A DNA stretch of 64,000 nt from Peribacillus simplex (GCF_001578185.1 NZ_CP011008.1:1082001-1146000); one strand, 5' to 3'; numbered from the stretch's first letter, positions 33,791 through 45,177 are shown. Program-made: numbers and translations. Notes: a model not told the origin generated them from the letters alone.

Positions 33791-34903
33791 TCAAGTACTG
33801 GACGTTTTTTTGATTGCATGTTGTAAGGAGGTTATGAATCTCTCATTTTCAAGCGGAGTGCCGATGGTCACGCGGATCGTATTTTCATAGCCTAGCAAAT
33901 GACCAGAACGGATGATGACACCAGAAATCAATAGCTTCTCGAAAATGTCCCTGCCAGGATGGTTCAGTTTGACCATCAAGAAGTTGGCATGTGAAGGGAA
34001 GAATGTTAATCCCATCTCGCTTATTTCGTTTTCTAAATATCTTCTTCCTTCCTCGTTCTTACGAGCACATTGCTCTACAAATGTATGGTCATCGAGGGAA
34101 GCGAAGGCCGCAGCCTGTGCTAAACGGTTGGTATTGAAGGGTTCTTTCACTTTAACTAGCTCTTGTATGATGGAAGCATCCATTAAACCGTATCCAATCC
34201 TTAATGCAGCCAATCCATAAATCTTTGAAAAAGTGCGTAAGATGACCAGATTTGAATGGGTATTTAGAAGCGGCAAAGTTTCTAAATAATCTTCATCATC
34301 GACATATTCATAGTATGCTTCGTCAACGACCAGTAAAATATGTTTCGGCACCTTCTCGATAAAAGATGTTAATTTTTCTTTTTCGACGATCGTTCCTGTC
34401 GGATTATTGGGGTTACAGACAAAAATCATTCTTGTTTTTTCAGTTATGGCATCATACATACCCTGCAGGTCATGTACACCATTAATAAGAGGTATCTTTA
34501 CAGGTGTACCGCCGTCAATCAATACATTCGTTTCATACCGTGGAAATGTAACATCAGCCATGATGACTTCATCATTTTGTTGGATGTAGGTTCTTGTTAA
34601 CAAACGTATCACTTCATCAGACCCATTTCCTAGGATGATTTGATCTTGATTGATATTCAATTTCCTTGCCAGCTTTTCAGCTAATGCAGGTGCCATACCT
34701 TCAGGATAAAAGGAGATTTGCTCCATTTCGGTAAGCATGGCTTCTTTTGCTAGAGTTGAGCAACCGAATGGATTCTCATTGGATGCCAATTTAACGATCG
34801 TTTCAAGACCAAGTTCACGTTGTACTTCTTCAATTGGCTTACCGGAAACATATGGGCTTATGTCTTCAATGTTTTTTCGAACCGGGATTTTCGTAAAGGT
34901 CAA
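33791..34903 (-). CDS. HisC-type aminotransferase (class I/II, PLP-dependent)
   Basis: A 370-residue aminotransferase of the histidinol-phosphate aminotransferase family. Key features: LASNENPFG, FVCNPNNPTGT, LVVDEAYYEY, the PLP lysine K227 in RTFSKIYGLAALRIGY, and a C-terminal IRVTIGTPLEN holding the carboxylate-binding Arg. Start TTG with AAAGGAGG upstream. No other his genes are nearby; bacilli often carry a second HisC-like enzyme acting on aromatic amino acids. Given the neighbouring permease, dehydrogenase complex and divergent Lrp gene, catabolic transamination is an attractive reading, but the substrate is unproven. Confidence 0.85.
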   Translation of the reverse strand: MTFTKIPVRKNIEDISPYVSGKPIEEVQRELGLETIVKLASNENPFGCSTLAKEAMLTEMEQISFYPEGMAPALAEKLARKLNINQDQIILGNGSDEVIRLLTRTYIQQNDEVIMADVTFPRYETNVLIDGGTPVKIPLINGVHDLQGMYDAITEKTRMIFVCNPNNPTGTIVEKEKLTSFIEKVPKHILLVVDEAYYEYVDDEDYLETLPLLNTHSNLVILRTFSKIYGLAALRIGYGLMDASIIQELVKVKEPFNTNRLAQAAAFASLDDHTFVEQCARKNEEGRRYLENEISEMGLTFFPSHANFLMVKLNHPGRDIFEKLLISGVIIRSGHLLGYENTIRVTIGTPLENERFITSLQHAIKKTSST

Positions 34904-35074
34904 TGCAGGTTCCTCCTTTAGTTGAATTCTGAATTTTCTTTTTCATTTACTAATTTTAATGATAGAATATTAACTGTTAAAATTACATACAAAAAAGAAT
35001 GTTTTTTCACTTTCCATACAACATTTTACAGATATATTAGCTAATAATCCTTCATTATGAAAGGCGGTTGCTTC

Positions 35075-35542
35075 ATGGATGAAATAGACGTTTGTTTACT
35101 GGAACTTTTACAGTTGAATGGACGCATTACGATTAGTGAACTATCGAAGAAATTGGCTCTCAGCCGGCCCAGTATTTCTGAACGTATGTATCGCCTGCAA
35201 GAAAAGGGAATCATTGAGGGGTTCAGTGCAAGGGTTTCACCACTGGCAATAGGAAGAGGTGTACTTGTGTTCATTCAGGTAAGTGAACTTAAGGTTTCCG
35301 TTTCCGATTTCGAGCAGTTAGTTAAAAATGATTTAGACATTATCGAATGCCATCGTGTAACAGGAACAGTTGGATATTTTTTGAAAGCGGCTTTAGCTGA
35401 TATGGACAGCATGAGATTACTTATAGATCGATTAATACCCTATGGACATCTGAATACTTCCGTAGTTTTGACATCCCCGGTGCCTTCCCGCTCCATTCTT
35501 CCAAGGATCAATGAAATGGATGATCATGGTGCGAAAACCTAG
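35075..35542 (+). CDS. Lrp/AsnC-family regulator
   Basis: A 155-residue feast/famine regulator: AsnC-type HTH (residues 1-60; LSKKLALSRPSISERMYRLQEKGII) and a RAM effector domain (about 65-145) that binds amino acids at dimer interfaces. Start ATG at 35075 with AAAGGCGG 7 nt upstream. It is divergent from the HisC-type aminotransferase across about 170 AT-rich bp, the usual arrangement of a local Lrp regulator and its target. Confidence 0.88.
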   Translation: MDEIDVCLLELLQLNGRITISELSKKLALSRPSISERMYRLQEKGIIEGFSARVSPLAIGRGVLVFIQVSELKVSVSDFEQLVKNDLDIIECHRVTGTVGYFLKAALADMDSMRLLIDRLIPYGHLNTSVVLTSPVPSRSILPRINEMDDHGAKT

Positions 35543-35615
35543 CTGGAATTCAATTTATGCAGGTATATGACCCGAATGGTCGTTCAAACTACTGAAGGGT
35601 TTATAGGCTTTTTGC

Positions 35616-35648
35616 AAAAAGGAACGAGGCGAGATGCCTGTTCCTTTA
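35616..35648. terminator. bidirectional terminator
   Basis: AAAGGAAC-AGGC / GCCT-GTTCCTTT stem with A/T tails between convergent lrp and the AhpD-like gene. Confidence 0.85.
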
Positions 35649-35657
35649 TTTGCGTTA

Positions 35658-36053
35658 TTATAAATCCATCAAAGCCCCGAAATATTGCTGGGCCGTTGTA
35701 AAACAAATGAATGCCAATAGTTCAGAAATCTCTTCATCACTGAATACCTCCTTCAATACTTGGAAAAACTTTTCCTCTGTTTTTTCACGTTGAATGAGGA
35801 ATACTTCTGCGAAGGCGATTGCATAGCTTTCTTTCGCATCTTCTGGCTTTAATGGAATACCTTTTGCCTGACAGTATGAACAGCCATTACCGTATGCCAG
35901 TACCCTTCTGACGTTTTCCTTTAACTCTTTCGATAGTTTCCCATCCGCAGATATGCAATTTGAGAGGTCCGACCATTTATGCGAAATCTCTTCTGAATGA
36001 AATAATCTTTGATACGGACTGGAGCCAATCGACGAATTTTTTATTCTTGTCAT
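35658..36053 (-). CDS. AhpD/carboxymuconolactone decarboxylase-like protein
   Basis: A 131-residue all-helical protein with YGNGCSYCQAKG, the CxxC redox centre of AhpD-like proteins, followed by helices rich in Glu/Lys and a C-terminal FTTAQQYFGALMDL. AhpD family members act as thiol-dependent peroxidase partners, but the downstream His of the classic ExxxxCxxCH motif is replaced by Ala/Lys here, so activity may differ. GGGGGAG is 6 nt before the ATG at 36053. Monocistronic. Confidence 0.7.
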   Translation of the reverse strand: MTRIKNSSIGSSPYQRLFHSEEISHKWSDLSNCISADGKLSKELKENVRRVLAYGNGCSYCQAKGIPLKPEDAKESYAIAFAEVFLIQREKTEEKFFQVLKEVFSDEEISELLAFICFTTAQQYFGALMDL

Positions 36054-36171
36054 GAGCATCTCCCCCTTGAGATAATCCTAATATAAAAATACAGGAATAT
36101 TAATTACGCTTGTAAAATATTTCGGTTGAATATTGTATAAATATAAAGAAAAAGAGAGGAATAATTTCTAA

Positions 36172-36600
36172 ATGAAAATAGATGAAAAAGACCGGAGCAT
36201 CCTTGCTGAATTAACGCTGAATAGCCGGATTTCCATGAGGGAATTGGCAAAGAAAGTAAATCTATCTGCCCCAACCGTTACCGACCGGGTACGTCAAATG
36301 GAGTCGTTCGGGATCATTAAAGGATATGTTGCCGAGATTGATCATAAAAAGATCGGTTTTCCTATTGAGTGTATCGTGGAAGCAACGATAAAAAATGGGG
36401 AATATGAGAAATTCAAAAAGTATATCTCGAAGCTGCCGAATGTTGACTTTTGCTATCGAATTGCCGGGCAGGCTTGCTTTATGCTGAAAATCCACAGTGA
36501 GAACCTTGAAGAAGTGGAGGAATTCATCAATCGGACAATTCCTTTTGCTGCAACCGTTACACATGTAATCCTTTCTCAAGTGGAGCGTGAACAGGAATGA
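36172..36600 (+). CDS. lrpC: Lrp/AsnC-family regulator LrpC
   Basis: A 142-residue regulator. HTH: SRISMRELAKKVNLSAPTVT, DRVRQMESFGIIKGY. RAM domain: IECIVEATIKNGEYEKFKKY, FCYRIAGQACFMLKI, FINRTIPFAATVTHVILS. The segments match my memory of B. subtilis LrpC closely; that protein bends and bridges DNA and affects amino-acid metabolism and sporulation. A ribosome site (AGAGAGG) lies 12 nt upstream of the ATG, slightly far. It is the second Lrp-family gene within 1.1 kb. Confidence 0.85.
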   Translation: MKIDEKDRSILAELTLNSRISMRELAKKVNLSAPTVTDRVRQMESFGIIKGYVAEIDHKKIGFPIECIVEATIKNGEYEKFKKYISKLPNVDFCYRIAGQACFMLKIHSENLEEVEEFINRTIPFAATVTHVILSQVEREQE

Positions 36601-36861
36601 GTATTTTATTTATTTTCAACTGTTATGAAAGTGGCTAATCATAAATGGAAGAATCAGAACGGTTTAACCGGCAAAAAAGGAAGCCATATTTTTGAATCAT
36701 TCCTGAATAGTTTCTGAAGAACCCGAAAAATCACGTGTACATCAAGGTATAATATGAAAAGGTAATACATCTATATGAAGGTTTCTAGCTTTTTAGGTGA
36801 TAACATAAATCTTCACTGATTATAATACATTTTATTTAAAAAGGTAGGTGGAGTGGAGTTC

Positions 36862-37080
36862 ATGAGTAGTTTTGAAAAACTTGCCTTGATTGTATGTGGG
36901 GTTATTTTATTGAGCCAAAGCATATATCTATTTGTCGATGCAAGGAAGAATGGCTTTAACCAGTGGATGTGGGGTATTCTTGGTTTGATTCAAGCTCCAA
37001 TACCGTTAATTTTTTATTTGATCGTAAAAAAAATCAGAAAAAAGGAAGAGGACGAACTATATGATTATCGTGACTACTAA
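36862..37080 (+). CDS. small PLDc_N-like membrane protein (YxlE-type)
   Basis: A 72-residue protein with two membrane helices and the PLDc_N pattern (YLFVDARKNGFNQWMWGILGLIQAPIPLIFYLI) found at the N-terminus of cardiolipin synthases and in stand-alone proteins such as YxlE of the sigma-Y operon. The charged tail is KKIRKKEEDELYDYRDY. ATG at 36862 preceded by GGTGGAGTGGAG. Its 3' end overlaps the YbjQ-like gene by 20 bp, so the two are coupled. Confidence 0.72.
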   Translation: MSSFEKLALIVCGVILLSQSIYLFVDARKNGFNQWMWGILGLIQAPIPLIFYLIVKKIRKKEEDELYDYRDY

Positions 37081-37375
37081 TACCGTTCCTGGAAAAGAAA
37101 TTAAAGAACTGAAGGGGCTTGTTAAGGGGAACTGCGTTCAATCGAAACATATTGGAAAAGATATTCTTGCGGGATTGAGGACCATTGTCGGCGGTGAAAT
37201 CACAGAGTATACGGAAATGATGAAAGAAGCCAGACAAAAAGCAATTGGCAGGATGGTCGATGAAGCGACAGAGAAAGGGGCGAATGCCATCGTTGCAATG
37301 CGCCTGGAAACATCGGCTATCATGCAAAACGCTAGTGAAATCATTGCTTATGGCACTGCCGTTCATGTTGAATGA
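37061..37375 (+). CDS. YbjQ/UPF0145 family protein
   Basis: A 104-residue protein of the YbjQ family (heavy-metal-binding domain fold, forms pentamers in known structures). Signature: NTVPGKEIKELKGLVKGN at the start, DILAGLRTIVGGEITEYTE in the middle, and GANAIVAMRLETS...EIIAYGTAVHVE at the end. Function is unknown despite known structures. Starts inside the 3' end of the preceding gene with GGAAGAGGAC upstream. Confidence 0.88.
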   Translation: MIIVTTNTVPGKEIKELKGLVKGNCVQSKHIGKDILAGLRTIVGGEITEYTEMMKEARQKAIGRMVDEATEKGANAIVAMRLETSAIMQNASEIIAYGTAVHVE

Positions 37376-37492
37376 TTGAATGTGAAGATCTTTAGTTCTG
37401 GTTCATAAGGTCTTGCCATCTTGTTCTACTTACTATTTTTCCTATAATTATAAAAGCTATATAGAAAAACTTTTATTACATGATTTGTGCAG

Positions 37493-37518
37493 CGCCTGGA
37501 TTTTTCCAGGCGTTTTTT
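37493..37518 (+). terminator. terminator after the ybjQ-like gene
   Basis: CGCCTGG-N6-CCAGGCG followed by six T; about 117 bp after the stop. Confidence 0.85.
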
Positions 37519-37639
37519 AACGATCAATGCTTCAGGTGCATGCATGAACGGAAGTTTACCTTGAATAAGCTAATGGGATAAGGGGTACAGGTAATAACTA
37601 AGAACATGGATTGGAATTTTAAAAGATGGGGTGAGGTAT

Positions 37640-38572
37640 ATGGAGGGAAATGACAACTTTAAACCTGAACTAGTCAGAGAAGCAGTTAATGTGATTGAAA
37701 ATGTAGCTGGAACATATCCCGGTTATCGGCGGGTGCATGCAAGGGGATATGTTTATGAGGGGGTTTTTACCCCAAACGGAAAAGCGTCCCCATTAACGGT
37801 GGCTTCGCATCTTCAGGATGAAGCCGTGCCGGTGATCATTCGGTTCTCAAATAGCTCGCCGATACCAAGCCATCCAGATGCCATATCCCCTGTGAAGGGC
37901 ATGGCAGTCAAGTTTAAATTGCCGAATGGAGAGGCATCAGATCTCATTACTGTCACCATTCCGCTATTCTTTGCGAAAACACCGGAAGCGTTTGTTGATA
38001 TTGCTGACTTTTTCAAGTCTGCAAAAGAAGGTTTCCCAAATCTGAAAGAGCTTACAAAAATCCTGTTGAAATACCCTGAAAGCAAGGCAAGCCTGCAAAT
38101 GCTTAAAGAAATGCGTTCTCCAGCCAGTTTCTCAACATGTCAATATTACTCCATTCATGCATTCTATTTCATTAATGCGGAAGGACGGCGTCAGGCTATT
38201 AAGTATGAGTGGGTACCTGATGCCGGCCTAAGTATGCTAGCAAAAGAGGAGGTAGCCAAGCATTCGGCAGAATATCTGGAAGAAGAAATGGAAGAGAGGC
38301 TCAGGCAAGGTCCGGTGGGCTTTAAATTGAACATTCAAATAGGAGGGGAAAATGATCCGTCTGACGATCCAACCACTGCTTGGTCGGAAGAAAAACAGGT
38401 AATAACGGTCGGCCATTTAGTGATTTCTAATAAGTTGGAAACGATTAGAGATCATTTATTGTTTGATCCAACCAATATTACTGAAGGAATCGAGTGCTCG
38501 GAAGATCCAATCTTACATTTTCGCCATAGGGCGTATGCCATTTCATATGAACGTCGGATAAATAACCAATGA
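37640..38572 (+). CDS. mini-catalase / SrpA-type haem peroxidase
   Basis: A 310-residue member of the catalase-related family that keeps the catalase core without the large C-terminal domain. The essential distal His is in RRVHARGYVYEG (His33). The following IIRFSNSSPIPSHPDAISPV and KGMAVKFKLPNGEASDLI correspond to the catalase VRFST...DxRGFAxKF...WDL region. The C-terminal part includes NITEGIECSEDPILHFRHRAYAIS. Likely decomposes peroxides or uses organic peroxide. ATG at 37640 with GGGGTGAGG upstream; an in-frame GTG at 37631 is an alternative. Confidence 0.82.
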   Translation: MEGNDNFKPELVREAVNVIENVAGTYPGYRRVHARGYVYEGVFTPNGKASPLTVASHLQDEAVPVIIRFSNSSPIPSHPDAISPVKGMAVKFKLPNGEASDLITVTIPLFFAKTPEAFVDIADFFKSAKEGFPNLKELTKILLKYPESKASLQMLKEMRSPASFSTCQYYSIHAFYFINAEGRRQAIKYEWVPDAGLSMLAKEEVAKHSAEYLEEEMEERLRQGPVGFKLNIQIGGENDPSDDPTTAWSEEKQVITVGHLVISNKLETIRDHLLFDPTNITEGIECSEDPILHFRHRAYAISYERRINNQ

Positions 38573-38582
38573 AATGAAAACA

Positions 38583-38622
38583 TGAAAAAGGGAAAGCCCT
38601 TATTAGAGGGTTTGCCCTTTTT
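38583..38622. terminator. bidirectional terminator
   Basis: AAAAAGGG-AAA-CCCT / AGGG-TTT-CCCTTTTT between the mini-catalase and the convergent ABC1 kinase gene. Confidence 0.85.
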
Positions 38623-38629
38623 CGTAAGT

Positions 38630-40300
38630 TTACATTTTTCCGGATCTGAAAATGGTGTAAAGCATAAGTAAGAACATCAGGGTTGCAACGACAAATCCAA
38701 TCTCGATAACCGGTATTTTCCATAGGATCAGGGTTTCCCCACCTATTGCCGAGCCAATAATGAGACCGACCATGATTATGCTGAATGCAAGCAGGATAAT
38801 ACTGAAAGAAAGCCTGTTCGAGATTTGATCAAGCTTATGCAAAAAAACTTGAAGTTCGGGAATATTGATATCCAGTCGCAATTTCCCTTTTTTTATGATA
38901 CCTGTTACTTCCTTGATATCCTTGGGTAGTTCGGCAATGGCTTCGGCAGACTCGATGAATTGATTCCAAGCGTTCTTCGCAATATTTTTTGGATTGTAGC
39001 GCTCCTTAAAAAGCCTTTCCCCGAAAGGTTCAGCTGCCTTCATGATGCTGAAATGCGGATCTAGTCCTTCAACAATGGCCTCCATGGTAAGCAGAGCCTT
39101 GCCGAGCATCGTGAATTCTGGAGGGATTTGGACTTGGTGCCGATTGGCAACTGTGAACAGGTCATTGACCGCTCCGCCTAAGCTGATTTGGCTCAATGGT
39201 ATATCATAATATTTATTTCGCAGTTCATCAATATCCACCCTTAATGGCGCCATATCGGTTTCGTCCGTCAGAAGACCCATTTCTGAAAGTGTCTTGATCA
39301 GTCCATTGGTGCTTCCACGTTTCAGGTTGATGACAAGCGAGGCGAACTGATACTTCGTTTCATCCTCCAGACGTCCCACCATCCCGAAATCCATGAGTGC
39401 GACGACATTTCCTGGCAAAATGATGATGTTGCCAGGGTGGGGGTCGCCGTGATAAAAGCCATCGATCAATATTTGCTGAAGCATGGAATTCGCTAATCTT
39501 TCTGCGATTTTCCGACGATCATAACCTTCATCATCAAGCTGTTTATAATGATTGATCTTAATTCCTTGAATGAATTCCATCGTCAGGACCCTTTTTGTGG
39601 AATACTCCCAATGGATTCTTGGTATCTTAAACCCTTGATCATCGATGAATTGCTTGGCTATTCTTTCCCCGTTTCGACCCTCGGAGTTATAATCGAGTTC
39701 TGCGCGAAGCGATTTAGCGAATTCATCAATCATTTTTCTGATTTGGTAGCGTCTGGCCCAAGATATGCGTGCTTCCATCAGTCTTGCCAAATCATCGAGA
39801 ATTTCCAAATCCGTTTCCACAGTCGGCAGAATATCGGGCCGCTGTACTTTGATTGCTACGACTTCCTGTGATGGAAGCCTTGCAGTATGGACCTGCCCAA
39901 TCGAAGCGGTAGCCAGTGGTTTTTCATGGAATTCAAGAAAAATGTTTTCCAAAGAATCACCCAATTCGGCTTCAATAATTTTGCGAACCTTATCAAATGG
40001 AAAGGGGGTGACCTGGTCCTGCAGCTTTTCAAGTTCGCGGATGATTTCTTCCGGAACGAAGTCACGCCTCGTGCTTGCAATCTGACCAAGTTTAATGAAT
40101 GTAGGTCCCAGGCTTTGTAAAATCGTATGCAGCCGCTCTCCGATTGAGCGGAGGTTCAGGTTTTCGTCGGGCTGGAGTTTCGATGCCGCTTTACTCTCGG
40201 ATAATCCAAGGCGATAGATGAAGTAACCAAAACCATTTTTCAAAAAGGCATTAATGATTTCCTGGTAACGATGTGCGTGTTTCAGTCGCTTGCCAAACAT
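38630..40300 (-). CDS. ABC1/UbiB (AarF) family atypical kinase
   Basis: A 556-residue protein-kinase-like protein. The family KxGQ motif is FIKLGQIASTRRDFVP; the Ala-rich nucleotide loop is ATASIGQVH; VAIKVQRP carries the ATP-lysine; the catalytic HGDPHPGNI and metal-binding MDFGMVG follow. Two membrane helices lie at the C-terminus (about 500-550). Relatives support ubiquinone or other isoprenoid-lipid metabolism; bacilli make menaquinone, so the client here is unknown. GGAGGT is 6 nt before the ATG. It follows the phasin-like gene by 15 bp, so the two form an operon. Confidence 0.9.
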   Translation of the reverse strand: MFGKRLKHAHRYQEIINAFLKNGFGYFIYRLGLSESKAASKLQPDENLNLRSIGERLHTILQSLGPTFIKLGQIASTRRDFVPEEIIRELEKLQDQVTPFPFDKVRKIIEAELGDSLENIFLEFHEKPLATASIGQVHTARLPSQEVVAIKVQRPDILPTVETDLEILDDLARLMEARISWARRYQIRKMIDEFAKSLRAELDYNSEGRNGERIAKQFIDDQGFKIPRIHWEYSTKRVLTMEFIQGIKINHYKQLDDEGYDRRKIAERLANSMLQQILIDGFYHGDPHPGNIIILPGNVVALMDFGMVGRLEDETKYQFASLVINLKRGSTNGLIKTLSEMGLLTDETDMAPLRVDIDELRNKYYDIPLSQISLGGAVNDLFTVANRHQVQIPPEFTMLGKALLTMEAIVEGLDPHFSIMKAAEPFGERLFKERYNPKNIAKNAWNQFIESAEAIAELPKDIKEVTGIIKKGKLRLDINIPELQVFLHKLDQISNRLSFSIILLAFSIIMVGLIIGSAIGGETLILWKIPVIEIGFVVATLMFLLMLYTIFRSGKM

Positions 40301-40315
40301 TCAAGTACCTCCAAA

Positions 40316-40612
40316 TCACGATTGTTGGTTCTGTTTCTCTAAAATTTGGATGCGGCGCTCTAAGTCCTGAACTTCTTCTTTGGTTGCCAAGTTTAGGCCG
40401 TTGAGCGCTTGATTGACTTTGGCCTTGACGGAATCATCCAATTGTTTTTGGGCTAGTTCCCCTTTTTCGACCCAATTCTTAATAAGATCCTTGGAGTCTT
40501 CTTTGCTGATTTCGCCTTTTTTTACAAGAGAGTCCACTGCTTTTTCAATTTGTTCCTTTGTAGCAGCGGCAGCACCTAATCCTAAAGAAAACACATTTTT
40601 TAATAAGTCCAT
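40316..40612 (-). CDS. phasin-like coiled-coil protein
   Basis: A 98-residue, highly helical protein of the phasin/PhaF-like type: a short hydrophobic N-terminus (MDLLKNVFSLGLGAAAATKE) that could sit on a membrane or granule surface, then KAVDSLVKKGEISKEDSKDL and WVEKGELAQKQLDDSVKAKV, and a C-terminal heptad coil (VQDLERRIQILEKQ). TTGGAGG lies 8 nt before the ATG at 40612. First gene of a two-gene operon with the ABC1 kinase, a pairing that suggests the kinase acts at a lipid or granule surface. Confidence 0.78.
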   Translation of the reverse strand: MDLLKNVFSLGLGAAAATKEQIEKAVDSLVKKGEISKEDSKDLIKNWVEKGELAQKQLDDSVKAKVNQALNGLNLATKEEVQDLERRIQILEKQNQQS

Positions 40613-40857
40613 TTTTAATTCCTCCAATATAAATTTTTTACACTTTAAGAAAAATAATAGCGGGTGCCCTTCACCCAGGTTCTTTCTTGCTGTTTTTATT
40701 ATCATACATCATTGGAGGCCGCTACAAAAATATAATGGGTCCTGCTGATTGTTGATGGGTAGGAAACGGATTTGTTGATCACCCAAGGGTAGTGTTTGTA
40801 GTGAAGCGAATTGGATATTATGATAAGGAAAAATAAGCTGGCGAAAGTGAGGGTGAA

Positions 40858-41610
40858 ATGATGGGTTTTGCAAACAAAACGGTGATTGTAACGGGCGCTT
40901 CAAATGGTATTGGGAGAGGTGTGGCAAAGGGTTATGCAGAAAGCGGTGCATCGGTGGTTCTCGCAGATATGGACGAGCAGGAAGGTCTGCTGTATGCGGA
41001 AGAGCTTAAAAATAATGGGCATGAAGCCATGTTCGTTAAGACGGATGTTCGCAAGGAAGCTGACATCCAGCATTTGATGGATGTCACTCTAAAAACATAT
41101 AAGACCATTGATATATTAATCAATAATGCGGGAAAGGCATTGTTCAAATCGCTTTATGAGCTGACGATTGAGGAATGGGACGATATGATGAATACGAATC
41201 TACGCAGTGTTTTCCTTTGTTCCAGGGCAGCGGCTGCATCGATGCGGAATAATGAAATGGGAGGTGCAATCATCAATTTAGCATCAACAAGAGCGATAAT
41301 GTCTGAGCCGGATTCGGAATCCTATGCTGCGACAAAAGGAGGGATCAAAGCCCTGACCCATGCACTTGCCGCTTCGTTCAGTAAAGAGAAAATTACGGTC
41401 AATTCGATTTCTCCGGGGTGGATTGAAACGGGTGATTATGACTCGTTGAGGGATGAAGATCATCAACAGCATTTTTCCAATCGGGTTGGCAAACCGGAAG
41501 ATATAGCAAGGGCATGTCTTTATTTGACGGCAACGGAAAATGACTTCGTTACGGGTGCTGATCTTATCGTCGATGGAGGCATGACAAGAAAAATGATGTA
41601 CGAGGAGTGA
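40858..41610 (+). CDS. short-chain dehydrogenase/reductase
   Basis: A 250-residue classical SDR. NAD(P) motif TGASNGIG (residues 12-19), DM at the end of beta-2 (VVLADMDEQE, favouring NAD), NNAG, catalytic Ser/Tyr/Lys as NLAS...YAATK, and the C-terminal SPGWIETGDY and FVTGADLIVDGG. Substrate unknown; close in type to 3-oxoacyl-ACP reductase-like and glucose 1-dehydrogenase-like enzymes. Start ATG 40858 or 40861 behind GAGGGTG. Confidence 0.88.
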   Translation: MMGFANKTVIVTGASNGIGRGVAKGYAESGASVVLADMDEQEGLLYAEELKNNGHEAMFVKTDVRKEADIQHLMDVTLKTYKTIDILINNAGKALFKSLYELTIEEWDDMMNTNLRSVFLCSRAAAASMRNNEMGGAIINLASTRAIMSEPDSESYAATKGGIKALTHALAASFSKEKITVNSISPGWIETGDYDSLRDEDHQQHFSNRVGKPEDIARACLYLTATENDFVTGADLIVDGGMTRKMMYEE

Positions 41611-41612
41611 AC

Positions 41613-41843
41613 TCATTTTTTCCGATAAAGATATTGAAGTTCAGTTCCGAGCTCACGGTTGAGCAGCTGTTCCATTTCTTCAAGCTCCTTTATGCCGATA
41701 GGGGCATCGGCAGCTGTCCAGTGAACGGTATAAACAAAATAGTAATCTCTTATTTTACGGAAAATAACAGGCGAATTCGGGAATTGATCAAAAAAAGCCC
41801 TGATATTATTGCGTCTCATGTAGGACCACTTAACAAGCTGCAT
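41613..41843 (-). CDS. small protein of unknown function (76 aa)
   Basis: A 76-residue soluble protein beginning MQLVKWSYMRRNNIRAFFDQ and ending LGTELQYLYRKK, mixed alpha/beta in composition, with YYFVYTVHWTAADAP in the middle. AAAGGATGG lies 8 nt upstream of the ATG at 41843, preferred over an ATG abutting it. It is convergent with the SDR gene (2 bp apart). No family is recognised. Confidence 0.6.
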   Translation of the reverse strand: MQLVKWSYMRRNNIRAFFDQFPNSPVIFRKIRDYYFVYTVHWTAADAPIGIKELEEMEQLLNRELGTELQYLYRKK

Positions 41844-41868
41844 GTAGATATCCATCCTTTAAAAAAGT

Positions 41869-41897
41869 GATCAATGGCTGCCATGATGGCAGCCATT
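41869..41897 (-). terminator. hairpin between the AIM24-like and the 76-aa genes
   Basis: Perfect 10-bp stem AATGGCTGCC / GGCAGCCATT with a 5-nt loop. On the minus strand TTTTTT follows after six intervening bases, so it may be a terminator of reduced efficiency. Confidence 0.5.
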
Positions 41898-41907
41898 GGT
41901 CCGGTTC

Positions 41908-42699
41908 TTATTTATCGTTGAATAAATTGAATAAACCTCTAGTAACACTGCCTTCGTCAGAAGATCCGCCATTTTGCGGCATTGCAGCGAATACACGGCT
42001 GGCAAGACGGCTGAATGGCAAAGATTGCACCCAGACGGTTCCGGGTCCTTTTAATGTTGCAAAGAATAAACCTTCGCCTCCGAATAAAGCGGTTTTCACG
42101 CCTTTTACGAATTCAATGTTATAATCTATTCCGCTAGTCATGGCTACTAAACATCCTGTATCCACGCGTAAGATCTCTCCTGCAACCAATTCTTTTTTAT
42201 GGATTGTGCCACCGGCATGCACGAAGGTCATTCCATCTCCTTCAAGCTTTTGCATGATGAAGCCTTCGCCGCCAAAGAAGCCTGCACCTATTTTTCTCTG
42301 AAACTCAATTCCGACCGAAACACCTTTCGCTGCAGCAAGGAAAGCGTCTTTTTGGCAAATGATTTTCCCACCGAGCTCGCTTAAATCCATCGGAATGATT
42401 TTACCTGGATAAGGTGAGGCAAAGGAAACGTGTTTTTTTTCTCTTCCTTCATTCGTAAAAGCCGTCATGAAAAGACTCTCACCTGTAAGGAGCCTTTTTC
42501 CAGCGCCAAATAGCTTCCCCATCATTCCGCCGTCGCTACTCGAAGACCCATCACCAAAGATGGTTTCCATCTTGATTTGATCTTCCATCATCATTAAACT
42601 TCCAGCTTCTGCAATCACCGTTTCCTGATGATCCAATTCCACTTCAACAAACTGCATGTCATCTCCATATATTTTAAAATCTATTTCATGATTATTCAT
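41908..42699 (-). CDS. AIM24 / TIGR00266 family protein
   Basis: A 263-residue beta-rich protein of the AIM24 family. Typical features are the N-terminal [15 protein letters not shown]...[12 protein letters not shown], repeated Gly-rich turns ([36 protein letters not shown]), and the terminal PFSRLASRV. Bacterial members are of unknown function; mitochondrial AIM24 shapes the inner membrane. GGAGGAATGG lies upstream of the ATG. Single gene. Confidence 0.87.
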   Translation of the reverse strand: MNNHEIDFKIYGDDMQFVEVELDHQETVIAEAGSLMMMEDQIKMETIFGDGSSSSDGGMMGKLFGAGKRLLTGESLFMTAFTNEGREKKHVSFASPYPGKIIPMDLSELGGKIICQKDAFLAAAKGVSVGIEFQRKIGAGFFGGEGFIMQKLEGDGMTFVHAGGTIHKKELVAGEILRVDTGCLVAMTSGIDYNIEFVKGVKTALFGGEGLFFATLKGPGTVWVQSLPFSRLASRVFAAMPQNGGSSDEGSVTRGLFNLFNDK

Positions 42700-42877
42700 T
42701 TTCCATTCCTCCTATCCAACTTATGTTCATTGTAAAAGATAATCTCTTAACCTGCTAATATTTTTCAGTTTTTCGCCGTACTTTATATATTTTTTGTTTT
42801 TACGGGTATATCAAGAAAAATGAAGAAAGAAAAAACAGCAAGACACTTAGGAATCTTAGGTGTAGGAGGAGACAACC

Positions 42878-45124
<2,247 letters not shown>

Positions 45125-45131
45125 TGAGAGC

Positions 45132-45170
45132 ACAAAAAGGCCTGCTCATAATCGGGCAGGCCTTTTTGTG
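45132..45170. terminator. bidirectional terminator
   Basis: CACAAAAAGGCCTGC / GCAGGCCTTTTTGTG, 15-bp perfect stem between the CBS gene and the convergent PBP gene. Confidence 0.92.
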
Positions 45171-45177
45171 TTAACCA

